A DNA stretch of 64,000 nucleotides from Tanypteryx hageni (lineage: Eukaryota > Arthropoda > Insecta > Odonata > Petaluridae), in the NCBI GenBank assembly GCA_028673005.1, contig CM054118.1:62987401-63051400 (forward strand), written 5' to 3'. Each line of letters opens with the position of its first letter. The first letter of the stretch is position 1. A model generated the notes under the pieces. That model did no database searches and was not told the DNA's origin. It worked only from the letters and a program-made list of their open reading frames with translations. The translations under genes were made by a program, and so were the position numbers. This document shows, in pieces, positions 1 through 11,480 of this stretch.

Positions 1-3000
1 AGTTTATTATGCAAGTTTTTGTCGTAAAATGGATACATTTTCTTTAACCTTCCCAATGAAAATAAAAATAAAGTTACTGAAGAAATATTAGGAACAAAAA
101 TTTAAATAAACTCATCAAACTCGTTACACCACGAGTGCATTTGAACGCATAAATGAATACGCACGCGGAAGACGACAAGGTGAGCATCATAATCAGCATT
201 GTGCATAAGGTAATTAGTCTTGAGGAGACCAACCCGAAATATTTCAATTCTAGTCTTACGGATGACGCCATATTACCCGGTACAAACATTAAGGGGCGTG
301 CAAAACAACGACCAAAGATATCGATGTCTAAAGCAATAGAAATATCAAGACAAACCTTAAGAACGCTAAAACATATTTGATGAACCAATGGGAAGCCATA
401 CGGCGCTGGATCGTACGAAATAATGTAGCGTTCAAAGGTAACGCTCAAAATACGCTTTATAACTAACGATCATGGGATACTGACATATGGGGCATAAATC
501 TGAAAACTTGGATGCATTAACAATCTGGAAACAGGCCAAGTGAAGTGGAATTGTCGAGGGAAAATGAACAAAACAGTACGAGAGAAAAACAGCTCTGCGA
601 CATAGCTAAAAGACTGAAATGGCAATAGCCCCACGAGTAAATAAAAAAAATTACTGCCGAACTAAAGGAGCTCTGGATCGTGTGCAAACGTAAGCAAAGC
701 AACAAGAAAGGTGTAACGAATGCAGTAAGAAAATTTTGCTTATATGGCGAAGTAGAAACAGGCCATGGACGTGCAGGCCTTCGATAGGTGACCAAGAGGC
801 TGTTGAAGATACACTAGGGATTGCAATCCCGGGATCCCGCCCAAAATAGGAAAATCCGAATCCCGAAATCCAGGGATTGAAAAATTCCGCCGAGATTGCA
901 ATCCCTAATATACAGGCGTGCCATTATGTTTAGTTAAATCACAAACATTATAATAGACCACTAAAAATGTTATCAAGGTAGGAATAGAAATAAAATGAAA
1001 TACAAATGGATAAACCATTATGAACATCAAATTTAACAATATCGATAAATATGGACAAAATAACACGCTCATTTAATTGACCGCATACTAGATACGCAAG
1101 CAACAAATGACATTAGGGTTTCATATTACAATCGTAATTCGAGAAAGGAGTTCGAATTAAAAAAGAGGTAAAAGAACGTGTGACCGTCTTCTCCATTAAG
1201 CACTGCTTTAATAAATGCTTCAAAATAAGCGAAATCGTATTCTTCTGACATATTTATCTTTCCTTGACAGAGTTGAAATAGCCTACTTATATCGTACATA
1301 GGAAGATGACACAAAAAATACATGGAACGGTCGAAGTATTTGTAATTTCATTTCGAGGTTTAGAAATTCTATCCCTTTACGCTTTTATAAAAGCTAAATT
1401 CTAAGCCGATTTGCAGAATATAAGAAGTATTTCCGAGGAGTCGAGTCACCTCGGCCAACACGAGAACGCTCGCTTTCTCGAAAACTGACTAACTGCGATT
1501 CGACCCATAAACACAGATCTCTTTACATGCAGCAACTGGCCTTCTGCTGGAAACTCACGCCTCTAACCCTGAATTGCTACCTTAGCAAACTCAAAGACAA
1601 AATACGCCTGGTGAGAAAACAATACTGCGAACCGACATAGCCAAACACGCTTTATTAGGCATTAGGGTGCCCCGTAATCGTTTTCTAAACATAATGCTAA
1701 AGTTGGTCATTCAGTTCGAACTCATCACTTAGCAACATCTTCTATCGACCGTTGGGCAAAATAATGAGCTTATTTTCTTCAACAAATAATTTTTTTCCTG
1801 CTATTAGAGCTTCGCGTCGAAATAGAGCAATAGCAAGCACTACTTGAAACGTCCTTCGCTTAGACCAAACAAAAATCCCACGGAACTCAAAGATCCTTCA
1901 TTAACGATTTAACCTATAATAAACTTGGCTACTTAAAATATCATTCGGAAAAAATGATTACGCAACTAAATAGTTTCATGGAGAGAGTTATACCATTATC
2001 GCTAAAGAACCCGTAAAAAAATTTTATCCAACCATAATTTAAGCATTAATTTTTTCAAATCCCAAAGTACACATATCTGGCATGAAATGAAAACTGAAAC
2101 AGCAAAAAATGATGTTAAAGCAGTTAGTAAGTGACTCTCTACATACAGTTACAAAAACCTTTAAAAGAAAACTCCCCGGTAAGAGAACAATGCCCGATAA
2201 TAGAAGGAAAACTTTTCTTAATAGCAAACAACTAAAACGAAAAATCGACATTTGAGAAAGGACTTTATCGCCTGCAGAATAGATAAAATCTAGCCATCGC
2301 CTACATTATGAACAGGACGCGTGACAAATGGATTTCCAAAGCAGCTGTGAAGGTGCTAAAAGAGTGCGAGGTGGGTTGCATGACCAAACGCACGACGGCT
2401 CAAATTTATTCCGTTTGAGCCTTGTTACGACACTTAAGTCGTTCGTTTATCGGAAAAAATGCGCTACATCAGATTCAAAACGGGATGCAGTCCATCTATT
2501 TCATAATTCCTTTTGATTCGCTGACAATGGCTGCGCAATACTTCGTGCCCGCCATTTCTTAATTATTGATTGCAATGCGAATAGAATGCCGTAAAAAATT
2601 TTATCGTCACACACAAATAATCTTGTCAATTACTTGGGCATGTACATTATTTAAAATACAAATTCACTACAAAACCTAATGACTTAGTACTTAGTACTCG
2701 CAGGGGTCGCCGTCACTTGTGTGCAGCCATTTCTGGGTCAACAAAAGAAAAATACAAGATAAACAAAATAAACATCATTTGCACCTGCTATCAAGCGTCG
2801 TTTTTGGTACAGCCGAAAAGCAATCGCCTGTGAAAATTGAGCGACTGATGAGGAGCAGAGTGCCGATTTTTACAGATGAGCTAACAATCACCCTAACTTG
2901 CTCAACAACGAACGAATAGCAGAAAAATGAATTTTTTAAATATTTTGTTCTTTATTCTATAACACTAGTTTTTCACTTTTCTTCAAACAGATAAAAGCGA

Positions 3001-3521
3001 TCGATTTGAGTTTTATTTTATGGATTCAAAGTACACCATGTTATTAAAATTACCTTGGTAAAGCGAGGGTTAATTCACTACTTCCTCCCTCCTCCCCGCA
3101 AGAACTGCGAGCTGATTAATTCCGTGCCCCGCTTCCCGCAAAAAGCTCTATTCACTCATTGAAATCACTTTAACGCGAAAACTTTGCTTTTCCTTCGAAC
3201 AGACGACGACAACATCATGCCTGACGTTTTTCGCGAGCATATTCTCTCATCAGTTGGCGCTTCTTACTCCGACAACTTGGCGACTGCCGATCACTAGAAT
3301 CGGCGGAGTTTCCTCCAAAAGATGACGAAAATTACTCGAATAATGCAGCGTACTACATAATATCGATTGCTCTTACTCCTCAAAATCAATCGAAAAACAG
3401 TAAACAAATCTCGATTCTCATCCGGCTGGCTCTACTTAATGGACGGCAAATTACCAATGGTGTAATTGAGAATTACAATCGCTGCAATGATGATTAAGAT
3501 AAAGAGATGCAAAATACTCAC
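1..3521. other. Gene-poor stretch, perhaps intron of the second gene
   Basis: No coding region supported on either strand. The only structure seen is the short hAT-like MITE at 815-907. Overlapping small frames at 74-448 on both strands have no recognisable content. Confidence 0.4.
815..907. mobile_element. hAT-like MITE, 93 bp
   Basis: The ends are perfect 14-bp inverted repeats TAGGGATTGCAATC / GATTGCAATCCCTA. Flanks AGATACAC (807-814) and ATATACAG (908-915) match 6 of 8, consistent with an old 8-bp duplication. The first seven bases, TAGGGAT, match the ends of the hAT element at 12,311-14,222. Too short to encode anything. Confidence 0.6.
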
Positions 3522-3569
3522 GTAGTAAAGCACGGGAGGGCAGGGAAGGTAATATCCCCCACGGCTCAT
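3522..3569 (-). CDS. Candidate first coding exon of a second gene (16 codons)
   Basis: On the minus strand an ATG at 3,569 in a good context (A at -3) opens 16 codons, MSRGGYYLPCPPVLYY, ending at a very strong donor CTAC|GTGAGT in phase 0. The surrounding ~1 kb is more GC-rich than the rest of the left third, and a TATA-like box lies about 370 bp upstream. I do not recognise the peptide. The next exon would lie at lower coordinates, perhaps beyond the window. It may equally be chance; only the combination of start context, donor and base composition supports it. Confidence 0.35.
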
Positions 3570-4070
3570 GTTCCTGCGGCAGGACGGTGACGATAACGAC
3601 AGCAGCACCAGGTGACATCAAATCCCATCACTTCACTAGTCGCCCGAGTTCACGATAATCACTTTTTTCAAGAAGCTCTATTATTCCTTCATCAGCCACA
3701 CCCAGGAATACGAGTCACTCGCAAGAAGACTTGATTGACTCTCACTCGTAGAGGAGTTGTCCTCCCCTTTGCTGTCAAACAGCACAAAAAAGGGACAGAT
3801 ATCGACAAAAATCAACGCCACGAAATCGATGAGGAGCGCACCAAATTTCAATTTCGTTATGTCTTTCTGTTCAAAAGTATTTACTGGTTGTGACCGCAGA
3901 GAATTAAGTTACGAGGCCAAAAGCTTGCAGCCTTATTGAACTTTATATCTGCCTAGAACCTAAGCCAACGCCACCTCACCGTGGACTGGCAATAAATACT
4001 GTCGCCGCTGTCCCGCTGTGGCGTTATAATCGCTAGCTCGGCAGCCGGACGACAGAGTCGCAATCTAGTG
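3570..4070 (-). promoter_or_regulatory. Putative promoter and 5' UTR of the second gene
   Basis: Minus-strand AGATATAAAGTTC at about 3,952-3,940 is TATA-like and would place a start near 3,915. The stretch is CpG-richer than its surroundings (3,960-4,060) and has no competing frame. Low certainty. Confidence 0.25.
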
Positions 4071-4845
4071 GAAATAAGGTAAACCAACGCGGATTACACG
4101 CTATAATAGGTAGATGTGACGTACCGATAAGAAAGGAAATCGGTATCGGAAAGTTACGCAAACCGGTGTATCTCTTGGTACAAATAAATTTAGACAAAGG
4201 AGGGAAGCGTCTTATTTATGAGTGGGAATGAGACTGTCAAATCCATTATTATCTGCAACAAAGAACGAAGACAAATAAAGGGTGGTCCAAAAGTAGCGCA
4301 ACTTTCAAAATTCAGTAAAACCTCTCAATGCCAGCAAACCTGGGACTAGGAAGTTGACCGTTCCCAGAATTCCCCGGAGTTGAGAAACCTACGTCGATCG
4401 CCTGACGTAGTTCTGGACAGTATGATCATTTCTTCTATAGAAAATACAGAGGTTTTGAAAACTTTCAGCTTCTTCAATATGAATATAATCATTTCACACC
4501 CTGACGCGGCAGACAACAGTAATTTAAAATCATACCTAAACAGAATAATTTCGATTCAGTCACAGATAGAACAATATATTTAATATAATTTAATTATTTC
4601 ATCGAGAAATTAATGTTCTGTATTACATTTACGGAAGCAAATTGTCTTGTTATATTTTCTTTTCCTTCAAAACATTGCATTGTAAATAAATTATCTTTTC
4701 GAGGCGTAATGGATCTTAAGATTTTTTATCTTTTATATATAACTAGTGGTACCAAACTTTAACGAAATCAACCAGAAATATAAATGAAATTGATGGAATG
4801 ATGTGATCCGAAGATCCTATGCAGACAGGCATAAGCTGTGAAAGT
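4071..4845. other. Intergenic, nothing recognised
   Basis: AT-rich sequence with no supported frame or element. A 67-codon plus frame at 4,380-4,583 has no recognisable content. Confidence 0.4.
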
Positions 4846-4984
4846 TGGAACAATTTTTGAAACGAGAAAAAAGTCTGCTATGACCGGGAATTGAACCCGG
4901 GTCTTCCACTTGCCGGGCAAGTGGAAGACCCGGGTTCAATTCCCGGTCATAGCAGACTTTTTTCTCGTTTCAAAAATTGTTCCA
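4846..4984. repeat. Perfect 139-bp palindrome of two tRNA-like 3' halves
   Basis: The arms are exact reverse complements about a single central G at 4,915. Each arm holds an anticodon-stem-like CTTGCC/GGCAAG, a variable loop, a T-arm (CCCGGGTTCAATTCCCGG), an acceptor-like end TCATAGCA and then a run of six T, the Pol III stop. No D-arm or A box is present, so neither arm is a complete tRNA, and the would-be anticodon loop lacks the universal T33. The plus-strand half lies at 4,916-4,960 and its mirror at 4,870-4,914. Confidence 0.9.
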
Positions 4985-5436
4985 GAAATATAAATGTTTA
5001 AAACTCATCTTAGAGAGGAAAATAATAATACACAACTATTATTTTCAAAGTTTCATATCAAGGCAAAATAATTTGAAGAAGATTTCAGAATAAATGAAGT
5101 ATTTAAACCAAGTTGATTTTTATTGTAATGCTTCTTGATATACAATATATCGTATGCTGTCTTACCATCTTTTTCTCAAATAAATCATTTTTTCCCGCAT
5201 CCTTCTCCAGACGTAGCTATATATAATTGTTCATGAGCAAAGCAGTTGTTTGACAATTCAACACCTGCAACTAAGTCATTGTGATCGAAGTCGAATTTGT
5301 CTTTGTTTAGAAGACTTTGCTGCTCTTGCTTTGGCTATTCTCTTATATTTTAATCTGTCGGGATGTGAGAATTATCGCCGTGGTCGTTTTGGCATTTTTG
5401 CTTGTTTTAAAACCATTTTTTAAATTTCTTTAAAGA

Positions 5437-5933
5437 TTATTTTCTTAAAATAAATCTATAAAAGTATAGTCGAGTATTAAAAATTAAAATTTGAAACCAA
5501 TGTTATGAGTTTTTATCCAGATATAGAATCTCGGAAACGAAAGAAGTCTACCAGAAATCAAAATTTTAAATGGTAATCAATCGGTAATTGGGACTTTTTT
5601 CTGCACAAACAAACAAATTAAAAAAAAATATTTATGAAGAGAAGAAACAGAGAAGATTGTTTCGTTATTACTGTATACCTTTTTAGATCCCGGAACGGTA
5701 AATAATACGTTACTATTTACGGCTATTGTTGTTCAACATTTTTTAAGTAATCATTTGTGATGATAAATCCAGTGTCTCTGTCGCTGTTAAATTGATTATT
5801 TTACCGAAGCAAGGATTGAGTTATAGCATGGCTATAAAAATACATTTAAGAGGCTAAGGTTGCTTTCTGTAAAAAGCAGACTAAAACATTAATTTTTATT
5901 GCGTGAAATGTTTTTCAAACAAAAAATCACGAA
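5437..5933 (-). repeat. Inverted paralogue of the Helitron-like 3' half; SINE empty site
   Basis: Its reverse complement matches 8,893-9,689 over nearly its whole length by eye (shared blocks include AGTCTACCAGAAATC, TTTTTAGATCCCGGAACGG and CAAGGATTGAGTTATAGCAT). The only large difference is that the 9-kb copy carries a 308-bp SINE. At the corresponding point here (about 5,730-5,750) the sequence reads straight through, so this is the unoccupied site. Confidence 0.75.
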
Positions 5934-5944
5934 TATAAACATTT

Positions 5945-6886
5945 CTATCTCTATCTACATAAAACTCAACCTGTCTGGCGTTTCCTTAAAATATTTCTCG
6001 CTTGATATCTTCGGATCTACTAAGCCTAACGAGCTGAAATTTTCACAATCGTTAAACCCCCATGAGGTGTTCCCTAGAAAAATCAAACATCCCGGAATAG
6101 GTCCCGGATTCGACTCCGGGAAACAATCATATTTTCCCATAAGTTTACACGGGATTTTAGATTTTTCAAGGTGCAAGATTCCTTCTTTCATTCATCAAAA
6201 TACGTAAATATCGACCAATTTTCTCCATTTTTCTTTATTCGACGGCTAAAACTATAAAATATCTTATTCTTGCGATGTTTAGATTTTATACGGGGGAATT
6301 TGTCAGAAAAACGCATTTATTTTCGAAATTTTATCGCTTTTTCATACTCTATCCGGATGTTGCCGCTTTGTTGCCTCCGATTGAATTAGCGTCTATTAAA
6401 CCTTCAAATAGACGAAAGAATTATGTTATTCGCATTGCGCTTTTTATGAAGCATCGAAATTATTGTTGTAGCAACGTCAAACGTAATATATTGCTAGTTA
6501 ATTAATTGCAGATAAGTTTGATTGTATGGTTCACCCGTATATATTGCAGGGTAACACCCAGAGTGCACCAGTCCTTTTGAGTGTTGCATTTGTGCTAAAG
6601 TTGAGGAATAAATCCAGGTTAGATTTTTATTTCAGATTTTAGCCCACGTAACTTAACCATCCTAGCACCTGGAGGAAAAACAACAAATATTGTTTACAAG
6701 GAAGTATTATAAACGAAAGCTTAAGTATGATGATATATTACTATTTTAGATTATTTTCAGACAGCCTCCGGTATCTGTGTTTTATTTCGTTCTCGGACTT
6801 CTTTTTCAGTCATGTTATTTTAACCTTCAACAAAATAAATACTTTGCCGCTTTAATATCCTGAGCGAATCCGGGTACATCTGCTAG
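5945..6886 (+). mobile_element. Helitron-like element B (about 0.94 kb)
   Basis: The right end GAGCGAATCCGGGTACATCTGCTAG|T has the CTAG-then-T ending of Helitrons and resembles that of element A (GAGCAACGCCGGGTATATTTGCTAG|T). Near the left end, CCCGGATTCGACTCCGGG and TTTTCCCATAAG are shared with element A. The left boundary is uncertain (TC at about 5,945-5,955). No Rep/helicase frame, so non-autonomous. No clear terminal hairpin was identified. Confidence 0.5.
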
Positions 6887-7864
6887 TTATTATATATCAC
6901 AGGACATGCTGATCTTCAATGTCATGAAAATCTGTTTGATAAAAGCCGAGATGGAATTTAGGTGATAAAATTTAAATGAGCTATATTTGTAACACTGATC
7001 TACACAATTTTCACATATTTATATTTCTATCAAACCTTATGAAACTACCCATTTAAATAAGATAATAGTTTTCATTTTCTGCGAAATTAAGGCATCTATC
7101 CGGAATTCTAAATTCTCTGGCAATAGGCTCGAGTCCAAGTTGTTGTATTTCAAGTTTCATGTCTCAGATCGCCCTTTTTAAGCAATAACTGTAATCATCA
7201 TTAAGACAATAGCCTATATGTTACACTAAGAGCTATGTAAATATTTGGATATTTTGTGTGTTATGATTATGGTTTCATCATCCGTGCCTTTTAGTACGTA
7301 TTCGGATAAAATATATAATTTAAAATTGTCACGTCATCTTATGTATACGTCGTTGACTGAAATCAAATGGATTATAATGCAGCCTAAGCATTAAGTCAAC
7401 GCTCTTGAAGCGCGGAAAATCAATTCCCATTGAAAGGCACTGGAGTCGTTGCTACGGTAGTTCATATTTTTCATTGTTGAAAACAAAAAACTTGTCATAA
7501 TTTTATGATTAAAAATTGAATTTTTACGCAAATTCAGCATGGATTTGAATTCTGCCTTCAAGAAAAATAAACTTCATTCTTTCTTCCACAGTACAATGCA
7601 CGTCCCAACTTTGTATCTTAATTTTAAGTAATTTAAAAAAGTACTTATATATAGCCCTGCACAGTTTTCAATGCTTTTCTTATGGGTGTTTAAAATTGGA
7701 CATTAGGATCAAAAACATCCCTTAAGTACAACATTTTCTAAAATTTCGGTTTTTTCCAGATGTTTTACCCAATGAACTATATTCATGCCAAATTCCAGCT
7801 CTGTAGAACTTCAAGAAGTACCTTAGGTTTTATATGATATATCCTATATATATATATATATATA
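6887..7864. other. Intergenic between Helitron-like elements
   Basis: AT-rich, no frame or element recognised. A pure (TA)n run (7,846-7,864) abuts element A. Confidence 0.4.
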
Positions 7865-9726
7865 TCTTCTGTGTATATAAAAACGTCCGATTCCTGGGTT
7901 CCTGATTCCTGGAATATACTTAAAACGCGAATAACTCTATCAAATATGTAGATATAAACTTTAAATTTGGCAGAGATAATCTACTTTGATATAAAAATGC
8001 TATGACGAAGGAAAATTTACGAAAAACATCCAGGGATCGACTCCAGGGGATTATTTGCATTTCCCATAAGATAACACGTAAAAATCGACTTTTGGCGTGC
8101 AAGCTTTTCTTCTTTTTGAGATTAAAATCAGAAAAAATGAACTCACGACCTTTAGATCTTGACCATTTTAATGCAAAAATTATAAAGTTTCTTATGCTGT
8201 TCATCGTTCTTCTCCTACAATTCGAAATCCTTCGTGTTAAACGTTTAATTCGCATATTTTGGGGAAATCTTGCCATTTTAACGTAATGTTTTCTTGCCTA
8301 CCAATTACATTGTTAAAACTCGTAATCATTTTTTATTCCACTCCTAATGGGTTTTAGTGTGCTTTGAAGGCTTTCAATACGGAAAGGAGAGAAAGAAGGA
8401 AGGAGAGGGAAATTACTTTCATAAGTTCATTGCGTTATTTGCGAGAAAAAATACATAAAGGCTGAAATACGCTATGTTGTCCGTTCATCGGTCTGAGTGT
8501 AAAGTTATTAAAACGTGAATAACTCAATCAAGGATGTAGATATAAAATTGAAATTTGGCAGAAATTTATATAATAACGTCATCCTTCTCACTGTTGTAAC
8601 AATGGATTAAGTATCAATGTAAACAGGTGATTAATTAAATAATACATTTTTCAACAATTAAAAATGTATACCAATAATTATTTAAACATTGCATTTTTTC
8701 AGCCATTGAGTTGTACAAATCAAAGGACGAGATAATTTCAATTGCCCGTAACTCGGTAACAAATGAGAATCGGACCCATGTTCACATGTCATTTTTTATT
8801 CAAAATCACTTAAGGAATAAGATCCCGAAGTTATGACATAAAGTCATCGGACACCCTGTATAATGATAGGAATGTTCGTGAATTTTTAGTTTGAAAAAGC
8901 ATTTCACGTGTAGACGCAATAAAAATTAATGTTTTAGTCTGCTTTTTACAGAAAGCAACCTTAGCCTCTTAAATGTATTTTTATAACTATGCTATAACTC
9001 AATCCTTGCTTCGGTAAAAATAACAAATTTCACAGCAGCAGAGGCTCCGGATTTATCATCACAAATGATTACTTAACAAATGTTTGTTTTGTTTGAATGC
9101 CCAGTCAATTCGCCTCTCTTATAGCACAAACGGGTATCTCAGAGGTAGTGCAATGAATAACCGGGGAGGGAGGAGTGAAAACCCGGTGCCGGCATTTGCC
9201 TGCTCTTACGAAGAACACCAGGGGGGCCAACAGCTTAACGTCCCTTCCGAAGGACGGAACAGTTGAATTTGCGCTGTCTCCTCAAACAACGCAAATAGGG
9301 GGCCGGGTGACCTTGAGAAAAATCCTACTCGCGCAGGACTCGTACCCGATGACTTTTTCAAGCATCCTAACCACTACACCACCGGCACCCCCAACAAATG
9401 TTGAACAACAATAGTCGTAAATAGTAACGTATTATTTACCGTTCTGGGATCTAAAAAGGTATACAGTAATAATGAAATAAATATTTTTTTCAATTTGTTT
9501 GTTTGTGCAGAAAAAAGTCCTAATTCCCGATTGATTACCATTTAAAATTTTGATTTCTGGTAGACTTCTTTCGTTTCCGAGATTCTATATCTGGATAAAA
9601 ACTCATAATATTGGTTTCAAATTTTAATTTTTAATACTCGACTATACTTTTATAGATTTATTTTAAGAAAATAATTTTTGAAATACATTAAACAAAGACT
9701 TGAGCAACGCCGGGTATATTTGCTAG
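7865..9726 (+). mobile_element. Helitron-like element A (about 1.86 kb) with nested SINE
   Basis: It starts at A|TC (TCTTCTGTGTATATAAAAACG) after a (TA)n tract and ends GCTAG|T, fitting Helitron insertion between A and T without target duplication. A block GAATAACTC.ATCAA..ATGTAGATATAAA occurs twice inside (7,930 and 8,515). No helicase frame. The SINE at 9,085-9,392 is inserted in it. Confidence 0.5.
9085..9392 (-). mobile_element. tRNA-derived SINE, copy 1 (308 bp, 10-bp target duplication)
   Basis: Flanked by AACAAATGTT at 9,075-9,084 and 9,393-9,402. Read on the minus strand it begins GGGGGTGCCGGTGGTGTAGTGG with an A-box-like GTGGTTAGGATGC, then a B-box-like GGTACGAGTCCTG, a ~150-bp body with GCCGGCACCGGGTTTTC, and a CAAACAAAACAAA tail. 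The body matches copies at 17.2 and 18.0-18.3 kb. Exact boundaries follow from the empty site in the inverted paralogue at 5,437-5,933. Confidence 0.82.
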
Positions 9727-10861
9727 TATCCTATTTATAGCAGCTATTTATAATGATATTCTAGGAATAAGGAACCAAGGAATCAGGAACCGTTGCTGAT
9801 GGTGGTAAGGGGGGTGAGGAACGTTCATATCCTATGCGACGTCATACAGTAGAATGGAGGAAAGTGGGAAGAACAGAGTAAGCTAATGGTAAAACGAATG
9901 TCTCTCTCACGTGTTTACTTGGAGAAGTTCAAAAACAATAGGGAGGGGGAAGAGGGAGGGAAAGGAATGAAAAAAGAAAATGTTTAAATAGGTAATTCTC
10001 TCGTAGATGCGGTATTTTCTTGGATTAAGACCATGTGTACAGACTAAGCTTTCGTCCCATTCTCGACAAATAGAACATCTTTTAGTTATATATAATACGC
10101 ATGTGAGATACTGAGTTCAACCTTTCTAATTCTAATTCTTCTTCCAGTGGTTGTGATTAAAGCGAAAATAACTCGTTCCTCCAAATCTTACAAAAAAATT
10201 CTTTAGATGGTTTGATGAAATTAGCTAACTAATAAAAAAAATCTTCTTAGTTAATAAAGTGATAAATAAATGAAAAAACAGCCCAAATAACTTGATTTAA
10301 TGTGTTATTTGCAGTAAATAAATAAACATTCTTGTTGAACAAAAAGCATTCTTCTAAAACAGGGTCGGCTGAAGGTGTAATGGTGTCCCGAGCGCCAGAT
10401 TTGTTCGAGTGCCCCTCTCCACCAACATTTTTCATTGCTATTACGAAATTCATTATATCATATAATTGTTATTAATTTTTTTAACTGTTCACCATTTACT
10501 ACAATGAAATATATTACGATAAAGATTAAAGTTAAAATGATAAAATGAGTCACTTCCGAGAGGATGGTGAAAAAATTGTGAGTAGAATCATTGTATGAAT
10601 TTGTCATAGTCATTTTAGATTGACACTTTCCAGTATTATGTGACCGCTCAGCACTAATAATTATAAGAGCTGAAAGCTTTAAGGACACCTGAACAACCCT
10701 CGGAAAGCGCCACATCAAACCTTGACGGGCGCCATGGCGCCAGCAGGCACCACGTTGGGATGCCCTGGGATAGAGGTGGTTCTCAGGTACGACAAAGGCT
10801 AGTTAGTCAGGTTGGCTCTGATTCGATCGTACCCGGTCACCGAGTTACGAAAGATTGGGCT
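9727..10861. other. Intergenic, purine-rich patch
   Basis: No gene supported. The stretch 9,935-9,985 is nearly pure purine (GGGAGGGGGAAGAGGGAGGG-type), and CCAAGGAATCAGGAACC at 9,776-9,792 echoes, inverted, the GGTTCCTGATTCC of element A's left end. Confidence 0.4.
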
Positions 10862-11480
10862 ATTCTCAAATTTTTATCACCAAAATTATAAGTAGTAATT
10901 ATATGGTCTCGGAGACTATCTTGTAGTAAATGTTATTCTCTATCCGAATAAATTTTTTAATCTATACCTCACAGATCTTATAAGAACATGGGAGAGAAAT
11001 ATATGAATTTTTAATTGTTGTTTGCTGAGAGAACCGTCTTCGCGATCGATGTAAACAAAATATGCGATGTTTTGTTAGGTATATTCTCAAATGTTTATCT
11101 CCGAAGCCATAACTCATAATTATGTGGTCTAGGGACTAGTAAATCTTGTCCTCTGTCCAAATAAATTTTCTAAACAATACCTCACAGATCATATAAAGGC
11201 GTGGAACGAAAAACATGGATTTTAATTGTTGTTTGCCCTTAGAGATCGTTGTAAATAAAATATTCGATGTTTTTCGCGGGATTTTCTAGAATTTCCATCT
11301 CCGAAACTATAACTCGTAAATATGTGGTCTCGTGGACTTTCTTGTTTTAAATGTTGTTCTCTATCCGAATAAAGTTTTTTAATCTATACCTTACAGATCA
11401 TATAAGAGCTAGGCAAAGAAAAGTTTTGTATTTCATTGTTGCTTGACGGATGCCATTTAACGAGATATGAGTATAATTTT
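10862..11480. repeat. Degenerate tandem repeat, ~200-220 bp unit, three copies
   Basis: Units begin at 10,862, 11,083 and 11,281, each with a TTCTC/TTCTA opening, TATCTCCGAA..CATAACTC, TATGTGGTCTCG, TCTATCCGAATAAA and ACCTCACAGATCATATAA blocks. Spacings are 221 and 198 bp. No coding content. Confidence 0.75.

Noticed and set aside
74..448. Small genes on either strand (124-codon minus, 75-codon plus)
   Set aside because: No recognisable domain, no splice or start support, and the two frames overlap each other.
4846..4984. A functional tRNA gene
   Set aside because: Only 3' halves are present, there is no D-arm or A box, and the anticodon-like loop lacks T33.
7920..8286. Overlapping 118- and 94-codon frames on opposite strands
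   Set aside because: They lie inside the Helitron-like element, overlap each other and show no domain.
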